A stretch of 64,000 nucleotides of DNA. Origin: Cheilinus undulatus. Its lineage: Eukaryota > Chordata > Actinopteri > Labriformes > Labridae. The notes beneath the pieces are model-generated. The model was not told where the DNA came from and made no database searches. It saw nothing but the letters and a program-made list of their open reading frames with translations. Made by a program: the position numbers and the translations under genes. Location of the stretch: assembly GCF_018320785.1 (NCBI RefSeq), contig NC_054884.1:22197667-22261666 (forward strand), read 5' to 3'. Below, piece by piece: positions 54,701 through 64,000 of the stretch; position 1 is the first letter of the stretch; every line of letters begins with the position of its first letter.

Positions 54701-57700
54701 GCTACCATGATTTCATATTTGCATCACTGAGCAGTTAAACAGGTGAACCAATTAAAGTGGTGAATTTCTATTACGCTTTTAATTGATTTCTTTCTGCTTG
54801 TTTTTGCTCTCCTCCTGACCAGCTATGGCAAGAGTCTGATGCACCAGCTTGCTCCACTGATAGTGAACAGAGATAACGGCTACCTGGGGCAGCACCTAAC
54901 TACTACGTCATATGTTTTGTTGTTCTGACTGGTCTGTAATTTGAGTAACAAAACATTTGTCCAATCACCCTTCACTGTAAAACGCAACATCAATTTTACC
55001 CAGAAACACTGAGTTTTTTGTAACCTATTCTAAATACTTACTATAAACAAGTTACTTGTACTTCTTGACCATAACAGCAAAAGGGCTCAAATTACTTTAG
55101 TTTACTTGGTTTAAACAAATTAAGTTAAAAAGGGGGTAAAATGGAGATGTGTTTACTTAAAAATCCAAAACAGCGATTTCAACTCTATTTTTCAGGGGTG
55201 ATGGAACTCATTTTAGTTTTAAGTGAACAGTACTCAGACAATTTAAGTTTCTTTGTTATTACTCAAATTATTTGAGTTATGACAAATCTGCAGTTTTCCC
55301 AGAATGCTTTTGAGCACTAAACCTCTATTTTTAATCTCAAAGAGGTTTTCTTCTGGTTAAATAAAGGTTAAATAAAATAAATAAATGAAATGCACCATGA
55401 GTAAAGTTGCTGTCTCAATTACATAGGGGGGTGATGTTAATGTTATTAATGTCTATGAATGTTGGTTGGCACACGGACATTATTGAAATACCAACTAGTG
55501 GACAGTGGATCACTAACAGCCATTGTTGCGAATGGTTGCACAGTTAGTCCATCTCAGGTGAAATGATAACTTTAAAAAACTTCTACAGGGGTGCAGGTGG
55601 CTGGGTGGTTGGGGCGCGCCCCATGTGCACGGACGGCCCGGGTTCGGGTCCGGCCTGGGGCCCTTTGCCGCATGTCTCTCCCCCGCTCTCGTCCCTGCTT
55701 CCGACTCTGTCCACTGTCCTCCTCTATTGAATGGGGGCACAAAAATGCCCAAAATAAACTTAAAGAAAAAAAAATGTTTAAAAACTTTTACAGAGAGTAC
55801 TACTATCTGACGTTCTAAGGTAATCAGTTGACTATGATATTTTGAGTGCTATGAACTTATTGGTGTTTACAGTGCACTAAAAAGTATTGCACACTCAAAG
55901 TAGATAATTTAGCCTAAGTCCTGCAAGCTTAAATTAACATTTAAATCTCAGGTTTGAGCACTTAAATAATCCTTTTTAAACTAGTAGTGAATACTTAAAT
56001 GGTTCATGTAGAACAAGTACTGCACACTAAAAATAAACATGTTTTTTAACTCACAAAAGTCAAGTGTAGTTTACTTTTTAATTTTTGAGGCAAGAGTTTC
56101 CTTTGTTTTTTTTTAAGTAAGCTCAACTAATTTTGTTTTACAGTGCTCAAGTTTTCTGAGAGGTTCTTTCCTACCTAACATGTATGGACTGTTGCCCTGA
56201 TAAATGTGAAATACATACATCCCATGCAATGGTTATATGAAACAGTCTATCTGGTGTGTCCCATCAAATCAAAATTTTAATAATTCTGATTACCAAGCTT
56301 TTAAAAGTAAACATCCTCTTCTTAAAAACACAGAAGCAAATGCAATTTGTCAAGTCATTCACATTTCTACAGCCATGTAGGTGGTTGTTCTTTAGCAAGG
56401 CACTAAACATCCCAAAAAACCTGCATGACTTAATGCAAGCAAGCAGGAATCATGTTCAATCTCTCATTAAAAGTAACATCTAAAATAAACAATACTGTCT
56501 TTCATTCAACAAAAGGTCTGACAATCTTTACTTCAAGCCTACCTGCCACACTGTTTGCATCCCGACTGAGTCCAAACAGCATAGAGAAGTGAGCCACGGG
56601 CCATGTCACAGCCCTCCACAACCACACTTTCGGCCTCACTCTAGAGTGGGCCATGCTTCTGTCTGCCTCCCCCAAAGCAAAATCCTCCAAAACCCACACC
56701 TAATATAATCCTTCTTACTCCTTTTGAAGAGGAGCTGATGGATGAGGAAAAGCATTAAAGGTGCAGAGTGAGAAAACTCTGGAAATTTGGATAGAGGGAA
56801 ATGGAGAGGGACTTCAAGGGAGCAAGGAGGATGGAAAAAGAGACAGAGGCCTGTGTGCATTGCTTACCCTCTTGTGATATGTGGAATGCACTTCGTACCT
56901 ACGTGAAAAGAGTTGGGCTGCCTGAGACGGCACTGTAAAGCAGACAGTAGAGATGCCAAAACAAATCTGAGATAATTAGATCTTTTCTCTGTTGAAGTAC
57001 TTAATTTGTTAACAACTTATGATAGGACTTAATGAAGAAAATCTTAGTCTTTGTAAAACCACAGCTATAAATGGATAAATACCCTCAATTTCACGTAATT
57101 TCTCCTCTGTTTTGTGTGAAAATTAAATAATAAAAAAAGCTTTGTTTCTTAACTTCTTCAGATTGAAAAGGAAAAAGGGACACCACAATTAAGGCATGAA
57201 AAGTAATTTAATTAAACCCAAAGGTGCCTGACCTGTCCTGATCTTGGACAAAATATTTGTCTTTTTATCAACTTAAAATTGCAGCATTTCCTGCAGAATT
57301 CCCCCTACTTTTATTAACTCTCATTGTAATCGCACAAAACAAATTCCTCAATGCTTAAACAAACACATACACACAGTTATGATAACCATTCATTTAAATA
57401 CACAATCCTTCTTCCGTTAATCACTGAGGCAGTAAATAGGGATGTTATGTTTGCATAGTGTGCCAAGGTATTTGAATAACTAGTGTTCCTGCATGTGTGT
57501 GTGTGTGTGTGTGTGTCCAAGAGGAAATCTGCTAAGCACCCATGGCTCCTTTTTAGATTCCTGCTATATTACATTTTGTCTCCTGTGACTCACCTGCAGG
57601 CATCAGAAGGAAACTATGACATCCAGTTGTGTTTTCTTTGGAACAGTGGTTTCAGTGCAAAATTGTTCAGTTCACTATGAAACCTTAAAATCAGTAAATC

Positions 57701-60700
57701 ATCACATTGCAAAGATGCAACTTCACACATTACTTAAAAGTGAAAACTGATTGCAGATCCATCCCTAGATACCAGGCATTTTATTAACAGACTCACCATT
57801 GCAGCAAACTCCCAGGTTTCAGCTCTGAATCATGTATCCCACTGCACAACCTCTATAATTTTAGTCCAGTTTGGGGTGTACTAGTTTAGCTCAGCTGGTA
57901 AAGCAGGCCCCCATATACAGAGGCTACAATCCTCAGTGCACTGTTGGCAGGTTTGAATCATAATCCTGGTGCTGTTAAGTGGGTGTCTCTTTCTCCCTTA
58001 TATTTCCCATTTGTCTTCCTGTCTTAGGGCAAAAGGCCCCAAAAAATCTTTAAAGATATAGTTTAGGGTTTATCCAATGTACCAGTTCTAGTGCACCTAG
58101 ATGGCCTAGGGCTCAAGGGCCTAAAGCTAGTGTGTTAAAGCTAACTATGACCTTTCACAAACAACCGGAAGGCCACCCTATCAAAATAAAAAACCCTACA
58201 ATCTTATTGGAGGACTTATCAGTGTGCTCTACTGGATGTTACAGTTCCACTTAAACCACCAGAAAAAAATAATTTATATAACTTTTGTGCTAGAAAGTGT
58301 GTCATTTTCTCATCCTACATTTAATGCTTCAGGTATTCCTAATATTTCATTTGAAGTGAAGTTTGATGTGACGTAAGGCTGGGCGATATATTGAGTATGC
58401 TTGATGTATTGCGGCTTTTGCCATGCACGATGTATAAAATGACTATATCGCGAACATCGAGTATAAATTATGTGGAAGTTTGGAGCTGTCAGCATACATT
58501 TCTTGCTGGAGTTTTGCTTTTCCCATTGCCCCTGAACGCATCTCTCACAGCAGAAAGCTCAAGCTATAGTTGTAGATAATGTCAAGTCATCTTTTATGGG
58601 GATCAGAAAAGGTGTTTTTTACCAGACAAAACATTGAACCCTATGCTGCACTGTTAACATTAGATGATATAGCCACTGAATGTGTTCAACAATTCAAATA
58701 CCTGGGTATCTGGTTGGATCAGGATTTGTCTTTTAGATCACATATTTCTAGCTTGATAAAGAAAATTAGGCTTCAACTTGGTTTTCTTTATAGGAACAAA
58801 TCCTGTCTGACATTGTCAAACAGAAAAAAGATTGTCCAGGCTACTGTTCTGCCACTTTTAGATTATGGCGACACTCTCTATGCACATGCAACTGCTTCTG
58901 TCTTGAAGCCTTTGGATGCTCTGTATCACAGTGCCCTTTAATTTATCAGTGGTGATAGATTTTGAACTCATCATTGTGTCTTGTATCATTCTGTTGGCTG
59001 GCCATCACTGAAGCAGCATAGTATTCTGTTTATTTACAGAGCACTCATTGCTAAACTCCCTCCTTACCTGACTTCACTACTGTCTATAAACATTTCAACC
59101 CATGCAACCAGATCCCAAACTGGATCACTTTAAAAACACCCAGGTTTAGAACTGAATGGGGTAAGACTGCTTTTAGTGTTGGTGCACCTACTATGTGGAA
59201 CAATTTCCAGTTGACAGCTAAGCTGCCCTCTCTTGTTTCTTATGATGTTTTTAAAGTGTTAGTGTCTGAACTTCTCAAGGAAAATGACTGTTTTAAAATG
59301 TTTTAACAACAGAACTGGCAATGTTTTGTTGTTTTGTAAGTACAGATATGTCTTTTTATGAGCTTGTTTGTAATTGATATTGTTGTTACTGTGTTATTGC
59401 TTTCATCTGTTCTGATTCTGTGTAACTGCAGGGCACCCCTGGAAAAGAGACCTCGGTCTCAGTGGGTCCTCCCTGTTAAAATAAAGGATTTAAAAAAAAA
59501 TAAAATAAAATAAAGTGAAAAATAGGCACGCACTCCAGCAATTAGCCTGTCCCTTGACCTTACAGTGAACTAGGAGAGACAGAAGTTGGGGATTAAATTT
59601 ACTGTTTTCTGGCACAAATCTCTCTGTTATGATACTCCTTATGACCCTTCAGCCACCATGGCTGAGAGATTTGCGAAATTTGCCTCATACTGAACAAAAA
59701 CACAGCATTTAACTGGTTGTTAATTTTGAACCAAAGCCGTGACATTACCTAACAACAGACTGTATTGAGATGAACTGCTCAATGATTTTACATTGTAGTA
59801 ACATTAGGGGGTAGGGGTAAATCCTCTAGTGCTCAGCAACATCAAAGTGCGCTATATTTGCCCTGTTTTAATGTTTTAATGGTCTAAGTCCAAATTCAGT
59901 CACACATAGATCCGGGTGTTTTTCCATGTTCACAGCAACCTTATTTCCACAAATCTAGATCGTTTGGACATAAATTTTAGATTTCACTCTACAGGGAGTA
60001 CATCAAAGTATAATCATTCAGCATGTCTGGAGTTAAAAACAATCAGTGTCAACCACTGGTATGAATTGTGCACAGACCCACAGATGCACATATGCATGGC
60101 TAGAGGAGAGAGACATGACCTTATACAGCACTTCTCAAACATAACAGTAAAATTCTTTAGTTCCCCCTAGTTGTAGACCTTAGGTGATTTCCATACCCAA
60201 GTCTGTCCTGGTTTCTACACCAGTTGATAAATAAGGGCCAAAATATCTAAAATACACTTCCCACCCCCAGCCTGTATTACCTTGAAGCTGCTGCTGCTCC
60301 AGAGCCAGCGTCTCCAGCGTATAGTTGCAGAACTCCAGGTTCTCCAAGGCCTGCATGCGTGCCGTCTCATCCTCCTCTTCCTCCAGCATGGTCCGGAGCT
60401 CCTCGGCTGTCTGTGCATACGCCTCCATGTCGTTCTCCACCTCTTGTAGCCGTAACAGCAGCTGGTATTTTTCCTCCTCTTCCCTCTGTCGCTGACTCTC
60501 CAACTCCATTGCTCTCTCCAGCTCTTTCTCAGCTTCCAGCTGGCACTGGATTTCATGTTCCTGTGCAGCTGCGAGGTCACCAAACTCAGTTTGTGTGTCG
60601 GTTACTTGGTCAAAGACATTTGCATCCACTTCGTCAGGGGTGTAGAAGATGTGGCTGTTGGTGGCTGGAGGAGCAGTGTTTTGTCTTGGGAATCGAGGAG

Positions 60701-62503
60701 GGGGACGTGGAGGAGGACGGGCAGGTTTATATGCAGGTTGGGATTGGGGACGAATAACTCGAGGGCGAGGAGGAGGAGGGCGAAGGGTTCTGTGTCTTTC
60801 TAGAGAGGAGTTAGCAGAGTTGGACTGCAAGAGGTGGGAAACTGGCGAATGTGAGGAACCTCGGATTATATCGTTTTCATCGCTGTAGTCCAAAATGGAA
60901 AAGTGGCGCAAGATCTGGGATTGCTGGTTCTGACCCTCAAGAGAAGGTTCCCTTTGAGCACCAGAAGTCACGATGGAATCACTGTGAGATGTTGTCAAGC
61001 TTTTCTCAAACTCAAAAAGCTGCTGTGATAACTTGGCTTCCAAGCCACCAGCTGAGGTTGCAAGTGCATCTAAGGTCATAGATGTTAGCGAGAAACCATT
61101 GGAGCCATTAGAGCTATGCATCGTTTGACTGGAACGATGAGGCATCTCAGAGCTACCTCTCATCAAATCTGCATCGCTTACACTCGCATGGCGAGTTAGC
61201 TTCTTCTGCATGTGGCTCTCAGCAAGGTTAAATAACACCTGCCCAAGACTGGAAGATCCATTATTGGTATTGGTACCATTTGTTGTTGGCCTTTCTTGGA
61301 ATCTGCTATTTTTAGACCAACCAGGATGAGTTCTAGGAAGGGTCAGACTATGGGTTAGCTTGGGACGTGAGGGCTGATTGTTCCCATTAGTGTAACTACA
61401 TCTATTTAAAGGTGGACTACTGTTCCTGTGGCTGCGTGCAGGAAGGCTAGGCCGAGCTGGGAGTCTTGGCCTTGCCGGGGGAGTAGATTTGGGTCTCTCT
61501 GGCCGACTCTGTACTGGAGCAGGTCTACGTGGTTGAGCCTCAGGCCTGGTGCTCCCATCTCTTTGTCCTCTGTTGGTGCTTTGAGCTTCACTGCTTTTTT
61601 TTTCACTTTGCCGCCTCTCCTCCTCTGTCCTCTCAAAGTAGTCAAGGTCCCACACTGTGTGATCCTCATAAGGCCTCCAGTCAGATTCGCTCTCTGATCC
61701 ATTGGGACATAAAAGACCAGAGCTGTAGTCAGAAGTAGAGCTAGTGTCTTTGTCTTCTTCAGGTTCGATTACATTTGTTTCCTCTGTCTGTTGCTGCTCG
61801 TTATCCTCCATTTTGACGAATCGATGAGGAAAAATACCACGTCGCCCGTGCAGCTCCCCCTCCAGCCAACCATCATCCAAAGTGTTAATAAGGCGGATGC
61901 GATCTCCCGTATCAAAGTCCAACTCGCCCAGTTCCATCGCCCTGAACTCATACAGGGCCACTACATACACACCACCCTCCTCCTCCTCTTCTATCGCCTC
62001 TTTCTGCTCCTCCTCTTTCTGGAAAGTCTCTCCTTCCTCCTCCGTCCCCTCTCCTGCATCATAAGCATCCTCATAGCCAAACTGTTCAGAATCATTGTTC
62101 AAATACTGGTAGTCTATGGGCTCCTGAGGTGATCGGAGAGGGCTCAGGAGCTCCACAAAACCCTCTGGGAAGATACCCCGGCGGCCCTCCAGCTCCCCCT
62201 GGAACCAGCCTGGCTCAGGCAGACCAGTGATGATGATCAAGTCGCCCTCGCGGAAGTCCAGCTCCTCGTTGAGCTGAGCATGGAGGCTCATAAGAGCCCG
62301 GGCTTGACCAAGGGCATAAGGAGGGAGCTCTAAAGCCTGTGCCTGAGCCGACCGTTCAGATAGCTGCCTGGAACGACCCGACAGGTTCAGCTCCTTTACG
62401 CATGATGTGGGGAAGAGGCCACGAGCGCCCCAGGCATTACAACCACGCTGCCAGGTGTCTCCCAGGTCTATGGAGCCCCCTGCTTCTCCGACAACCACAT
62501 CAC
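18589..62503 (-). CDS. dnmbp: Dynamin-binding protein (Tuba), Cdc42-specific RhoGEF scaffold; 5' end outside window
   Basis: Tuba links dynamin and actin regulators; its DH domain activates Cdc42 and its last SH3 binds N-WASP in characterised vertebrates. Exons read on the minus strand: 62503-60281, 27571-27357, 27180-27081, 25663-25516, 24378-24361, 22755-22556, 22463-22333, 22241-22137, 21856-21728, 21640-21308, 21214-21029, 20958-20760, 20678-20017, 18774-18589. Every junction is GT-AG and the phases agree, giving 1611 residues plus a first codon base from an exon beyond the right edge. Order: SH3-2 (second half), SH3-3, SH3-4, disordered proline-rich region, coiled coil, DH, BAR, SH3-5, serine-rich linker, SH3-6, ending IRKSEYT. 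The human protein, as I recall it, ends IRKTEYT and shares blocks such as [24 protein letters not shown] and [20 protein letters not shown]3-1 and the normal start codon are missing from the window. Confidence 0.97.
19048..19068. repeat. Poly(T) run in a dnmbp intron
   Basis: More than 20 T in a row in the intron before the last exon. The rest of this 1.2-kb intron (18775-20016) shows nothing else. Confidence 0.9.
20017..20958 (-). CDS. dnmbp: dnmbp SH3-5 and serine-rich linker
   Basis: Exon 20958-20760 carries [27 protein letters not shown] and NRWLIDNG. The fold is completed by the start of exon 20678-20017 ([18 protein letters not shown]). The rest of that 662-nt exon is a serine-rich disordered linker with [10 protein letters not shown] and [12 protein letters not shown], plausible phosphorylation sites, ending EIDGHQ at a GTGAGA donor. 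Confidence 0.95.
21029..22463 (-). CDS. dnmbp: dnmbp BAR domain exons
   Basis: Exons 22463-22333 ([26 protein letters not shown]), 22241-22137 ([19 protein letters not shown]), 21856-21728 ([17 protein letters not shown]), 21640-21308 ([48 protein letters not shown]) and 21214-21029 ([19 protein letters not shown]). Together they make the three-helix BAR module that senses or bends membranes. The end of the last exon is a basic linker ([17 protein letters not shown]). Confidence 0.95.
22556..27571 (-). CDS. dnmbp: dnmbp DH (RhoGEF) domain exons
   Basis: Five exons encode the DH domain. 27571-27357 starts EMTLLSSQ and contains [19 protein letters not shown] and EKDYIKDLQ (conserved region 1). 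27180-27081 encodes [18 protein letters not shown]. 25663-25516 encodes [17 protein letters not shown]. 24378-24361 is a micro-exon. 22755-22556 has [20 protein letters not shown] (conserved region 3, the catalytic helix) and [12 protein letters not shown]. There is no adjacent PH domain; in Tuba a BAR domain follows instead. The ATG codon third in the first of these exons could serve as a start for a short isoform. Confidence 0.95.
23130..23750 (-). mobile_element. Non-autonomous DNA-transposon-derived repeat
   Basis: Contains CTTTCCAAATCATACC, CACAGCTGGACTCCAGTCAA, AAGGATCTGAATACTTATAT and TTTCAATAAATTTGCAAA, the order of a repeat I know as widespread in teleost genomes. Ends are not sharply defined. 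It lies in the dnmbp intron between the micro-exon and the next DH exon. Confidence 0.6.
24361..24378 (-). CDS. dnmbp: dnmbp 18-nt micro-exon inside the DH domain
   Basis: The codons split as (AG)G GCC ATA TAC AGA GAG TG(G), adding the residues R-A-I-Y-R-E-W. A pyrimidine-rich acceptor (CGAACCTCCACAG) lies immediately before it and a strong GTAAGT donor after it. Without it the flanking exons (phase 2 on both sides) still join in frame but lose a segment; human Tuba has KSLYNEWG at the same place. The flanking introns contain other repeats. Confidence 0.88.
25728..26560 (+). repeat. Element with internal GAGGGCACT/GGTCAAATTTTGTCCA minisatellite
   Basis: Units of roughly 60-65 bp (for example the near-identical pair beginning near 26175 and 26242) alternate AAGAGGGCAC and TTGGTCAAATTTTGTCCA. 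The flanks match the inverted element at 11775-13270. Located in the dnmbp intron before exon 25663-25516. Confidence 0.75.
28980..29470. repeat. Degenerate MITE-like fragment
   Basis: The right end inverts to TAGGGATAAGTATTGAAATC, followed inward by TGGTACC words; the left has AGTGCCTCAACGGTGCCTGA and ACCCCCATGGTAC. It resembles a short hAT-type element but the left end is unclear. Confidence 0.35.
29471..29630 (+). mobile_element. tRNA-derived SINE, diverged
   Basis: TTGGTAGCCAAGTGGTTA head, CTGACTTTGTCCACAGTCCT body and AATAAAGACATTAAAGCCCC tail, the family order seen at 700-880. Confidence 0.65.
29771..29956 (+). mobile_element. tRNA-derived SINE
   Basis: GGGCCCAGATGGCCTAGTGG head, B-box-like GGGTTCAAGTC, and a tail of GGCATAAAAAGCCC plus A-rich end. 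The second SINE in 500 bp. Confidence 0.8.
32007..32341. mobile_element. hAT-like MITE
   Basis: Ends CAGTGGATCTCAACTGGTGG and CCCACCAGTTGAGAACCCCC are inverted. The flanking 8-mers CTTTAAAT (31999-32006) and TTTTAAAT (32342-32349) match 7 of 8. Confidence 0.75.
35688..36380. mobile_element. Second, inverted copy of the 7595-8478 MITE, one end missing
   Basis: Begins CAGGGGTGTCAAACTCAATC and TGGATTTAGGTCTAACCTGA, the inverse of the right end of the first copy. Continues with AAAATATGACTTAAAATTTA-type words. The GGCCCGG end is not found. Confidence 0.7.
36449..36479. repeat. (CCAT)n microsatellite
   Basis: Seven to eight CCAT units. Confidence 0.95.
37584..37948. mobile_element. piggyBac-like MITE with TTAA target duplication
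   Basis: TTAA then AGCTCCTGTTAG at the left, and CACAGGAGCT then TTAA at the right. Inverted ends inside TTAA duplications are the piggyBac hallmark. Related ends occur at 4379, 9158, 6980 and 39630. Confidence 0.65.
43930..44060 (-). promoter_or_regulatory. Possible noncoding first exon of a short dnmbp transcript
   Basis: A near-consensus donor (CAGCATG/GTGAGTGG) ends at 43930 in a locally GC-richer island within the big intron. Spliced to the exon at 27571 it would put the ATG of MTLLSSQ first in frame, giving a DH-BAR-SH3 form. I recall a human Tuba isoform of similar extent. The start of this exon cannot be set from sequence. Confidence 0.25.
46080..47736 (-). CDS. dnmbp: Candidate alternative first coding exon of dnmbp, Arg/Asp/Tyr/Glu-rich disordered N-terminus
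   Basis: An uninterrupted 552-codon reading frame begins [19 protein letters not shown] lies in frame five codons before the ATG, so this Met is the real limit of the frame. Residues 1-140 are Gln/Pro/Val-rich, with a run near residue 50 of [16 protein letters not shown]. About residues 165-450 are an irregular repeat of short units mixing D, R, Y, E, H and K, such as [14 protein letters not shown] and [14 protein letters not shown]. The end is basic and serine-containing. At 46080 the frame meets a donor (AAACAAG/GTAAAC) in phase 1, exactly the phase of the giant exon's donor, so it can join the exon at 27571 to read [10 protein letters not shown]. The predicted product is 1422 residues, lacking SH3-1 to SH3-4 but keeping DH, BAR, SH3-5 and SH3-6. 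I do not recognise the tract. It could also be a retained lineage-specific exon or, less likely, a separate intronic gene. Transcript evidence is needed. Confidence 0.72.
50080..50915. repeat. Dispersed fish repeat, unclassified
   Basis: Contains AAAATGGCGGCTTTCCTG, GAGACCGGACGCACGTGCAG and GGTCCTCGCACCACTCGGCG then GAGCCCTAATA. I recall this order of motifs from many teleost repeats. It has no clear coding capacity. Confidence 0.5.
50930..51245. repeat. Low-complexity ACAATACGATATG tract
   Basis: About 300 bp of imperfect ATACAAT/ACAATAC/GATATGAT words, adjacent to the MITE that follows. Confidence 0.8.
51252..51959. mobile_element. MITE with CTAGGGGT inverted ends
   Basis: Starts CTAGGGGTCTGAATC, ends TTTTTGCCCACCCCTAG. 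A/T-rich interior with GATTCGATTC words. No target duplication could be assigned. Confidence 0.55.
53570..54120. mobile_element. Possible MITE with AATAAAGAGGATC inverted ends
   Basis: AAAATAAAGAGGATCCGTTA at the left and AGCAGATCCTCTTTATTCTT at the right are inverted. The interior is A/T-rich. Confidence 0.4.
54973..56145. mobile_element. DNA transposon with CACTGTAAAAC ends, carrying a SINE and a LINE tail
   Basis: CACTGTAAAACGCAACATC at the left and TTTTGTTTTACAGTG at the right. The interior has ACTCAAATTA/TTTGAGTT words. Interrupted by a LINE-like 3' tail (55321-55386) and a SINE (55588-55774). No transposase frame was seen. Confidence 0.6.
55588..55774 (+). mobile_element. tRNA-derived SINE, best-preserved copy
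   Basis: GGGGTGCAGGTGGCTGGGTG head, CCGGGTTCGGGTCCGG B box, GCATGTCTCTCCCCCGCTCT body, ATGCCCAAAATAAACTTAAA tail. Confidence 0.85.
57491..57515. repeat. (GT)n microsatellite
   Basis: About 11 GT units. Confidence 0.95.
57873..58056 (+). mobile_element. tRNA-derived SINE with clear A box
   Basis: TAGTTTAGCTCAGCTGGTAA is a tRNA-like A box. A B-box-like GGTTTGAATCA and a GGGCAAAAGGCCCC hairpin tail follow. More diverged from the other copies in the head. Confidence 0.7.
58378..58470. repeat. MITE fragment next to a LINE
   Basis: GGCTGGGCGATATATTGAG, a common fish MITE terminus, with ATATCGCGAACATCGAG inside. The other end is not visible; the LINE fragment follows. Confidence 0.4.
58565..59512 (+). 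pseudogene. 3' fragment of a LINE reverse transcriptase
   Basis: An open stretch (58579-58938) encodes [19 protein letters not shown] and [15 protein letters not shown], the thumb region of an L2/CR1-type RT. Frames then break at stops and continue as [11 protein letters not shown]. It ends GACCTCGGTCTCAGTGGG, AATAAAGG and an AAAATA tail. 5'-truncated, as usual for LINE insertions. Confidence 0.8.
60281..62503 (-). CDS. dnmbp: dnmbp giant exon: SH3-2 (part), SH3-3, SH3-4, proline-rich region, coiled coil
   Basis: A 2223-nt exon that starts after TTTGTAG at 62504 and ends at CAAG/GTAATA (60281), in phase 1 at both ends. It opens with the second half of SH3-2 ([20 protein letters not shown]). 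SH3-3 (about 62300-62110) follows with [16 protein letters not shown] and [13 protein letters not shown]3-4 (about 61972-61805) has [19 protein letters not shown] and [11 protein letters not shown] long disordered stretch comes next, with an acidic run, [12 protein letters not shown] and [15 protein letters not shown], both recognisable in vertebrate Tuba. Then come PPPPRPRV and [12 protein letters not shown], and a charged coiled coil (about 60570-60285) ending LALEQQQLQ. The N-terminal SH3 cluster binds dynamin in the family. Confidence 0.96.
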
Positions 62504-64000
62504 CTACAAAGACAAAGAATAAGAAAATCACATCACATACTCAAATTAATAAAAGTAATTAATTAAAGAACTTCCCACTTTGTAAGGATTTTGGCAGCCC
62601 CGGTGGACAAAACTCTACATCATACTTCTCGCAGGTCTTGTGCACATGCATGTAGAATATCTTTTCAAAAACGTCTCAGATAAAGTAGTAAATAAATAAA
62701 AATATCATGCAGCTAATGGCCTTACTTGCTTTTGTAGGTCATATAAAAGCATCCATATTAATTTTTGCTTGTTTATTAAACAATTCTAGGTCTTAGATAT
62801 TCTATTTTATTATATGATATTTGATTTGTTATTTAACCAAAAAAACAATTTTGCAGCATCCCAACTGGAGTCAACTCATGCACTGGATCTATTTCAAAAG
62901 TGCAGCCAGAAGTAAAATATCTCAAGATCACTGATGAACAACAAGTTCACATGGGATTTAAATATGAGATCACATGGTAACTATCCAGTTCAGTGTGACA
63001 GTTGCTGTGAACAACTGATTACCTTTCTGAGATTTATTTGCTGTTTACTTCAATATTATTCCATGATTACTTTGCTTCTACTATGTATAAGATCATTAGA
63101 AAATTAAAAGGTTTGTGTGATCTAGGCAGGATGTGTGGTATCATATAAAATCCTCTGGTCTTCCTCAAATATGAACTTCTCTCATCACAGATGAAATGTA
63201 ATGTTGCTATTGTGATGCGACCGAATACTGTATTCCTGTTTGGGTCGATTGGCTCTTCGTGGATTGGCAGAAACTGGCAACAGGCTCATCTGAAAATAGG
63301 CTTGAGTGGGGCAGAGCGGAATGGCACTTCTGGCACAGACCAGAAATGGACCAGAGCGCATGCCGTGGAACAGCAAAGACTGACTAGAAAGTCCCGATTT
63401 GATCTACAGTGTACTACATGTGCAGATCACTAAGCAGACAGATTATGTGGAATTTGAGGGTAGGACAGACAAAACCTTTACTTACCTAACTTATGAAAGT
63501 AGCAAAAGCAGCTACAGGTTATCTGACTTGTTGCTCGATAAATCAATAATTATTATACCATAGTAATTTCTCAATAGTTCAACCAATTGCCTGTTTTGTT
63601 ACAAGAAGAATTAGACTCTAACTGAAGAGTGCCTGACAGAAAGCCTGGGAATTGATTCTTATTTTAATGTGAACACCTTGCACTACTACCACTTTTGTCA
63701 TTTACATAGAAATATTACACTGAATGTATCATGAAGAGATCTGAAGTTTGCTTCTTAGCATCTCTGGCAATAACCAGGTACTAGTAAAAGTATTAACCCT
63801 CTGAGCCTTAAGATATTTTTTACCCTTTTTGTCTCAAAAACTCAAAGATGTGATACGCAATAAACAATGAGATTTTTTTTTGACAAACTTGTTCTCCCAC
63901 CTCTTGGCAACCAAAAATGGGAAAAATAATCATTCTGTGCCAAAAAGTCTTCAAAATATTCACATATTTACAAAAAAGTCTTTGCACCTTTTTGAACTGG
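62504..64000. other. dnmbp intron running off the window
   Basis: Sequence upstream of the giant exon. I looked on the minus strand for the SH3-1/SH3-2 exon and found none, so it must lie beyond 64000. No repeat family was identified. The frames at 63185-63433 lack recognisable features. Confidence 0.5.

Larger units (their letters stand above)
47737..60280. other. dnmbp intron upstream of the alternative exon, remainder
   Basis: Would hold the promoter of the alternative transcript. The first 300 bp (47737-48030) are less A/T-rich than the surroundings, with no obvious TATA box. Listed repeats occupy about a third. The remaining sequence shows only chance frames. The minus-strand frame at 56502-56699 is noted under findings. 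Confidence 0.45.

Overview
The window is vertebrate nuclear DNA, almost certainly from a ray-finned (percomorph-type) fish. It has intron-rich protein genes with GT-AG junctions and a dense load of teleost-style repeats: tRNA-derived SINEs, hAT and piggyBac-like MITEs, Tc1 and LINE debris, and AGCTA-rich arrays. No bacterial genes, CRISPR arrays or complete viral elements were seen.

Two genes are readable, both on the minus strand. HABP2 (factor VII-activating protease) lies at 971-14278. All 13 coding exons could be joined phase by phase into a 558-residue plasma serine protease: signal peptide, acidic segment, three EGF modules, one kringle and a trypsin-like domain with intact His362/Asp410/Ser509. 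Upstream, ending at 18589 and running off the right edge, is DNMBP (Tuba), a Cdc42 exchange-factor scaffold. Its exons from mid-SH3-2 to the stop are present: SH3-2 (part), SH3-3, SH3-4, a proline-rich region, coiled coil, DH, BAR, SH3-5 and SH3-6. One of them is an 18-nt micro-exon inside the DH domain. The first SH3 exon(s) lie beyond base 64000.

The most unusual coding feature is a 1.66-kb single-exon ORF at 46080-47736 in the large DNMBP intron. It has its own ATG, an upstream in-frame stop, a glutamine-rich start and a long Arg/Asp/Tyr/Glu-rich disordered tract. It ends in a splice donor of exactly the phase needed to join the DNMBP DH exon. It looks like an alternative first exon that would replace the N-terminal SH3 scaffold, giving a Tuba isoform of about 1422 residues.

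Layout: 1-970, transposon fragments and the HABP2 3' UTR containing a SINE; 971-14278, HABP2, with introns stuffed with nested MITEs; 14279-17705, intergenic, with a foldback element and a degenerate repeat; 17706-27571, DNMBP 3' half; 27572-46079, a large repeat-sprinkled intron; 46080-47736, the alternative exon; 47737-60280, an intron with several DNA transposons, SINEs and a LINE; 60281-62503, the giant DNMBP exon; 62504-64000, intron.

The repeats allow several insertion histories to be read. hAT elements with perfect 8-bp duplications are visible, one of them splitting an older minisatellite-bearing element. Three copies of a foldback element carrying AGCTA arrays occur within 12 kb.
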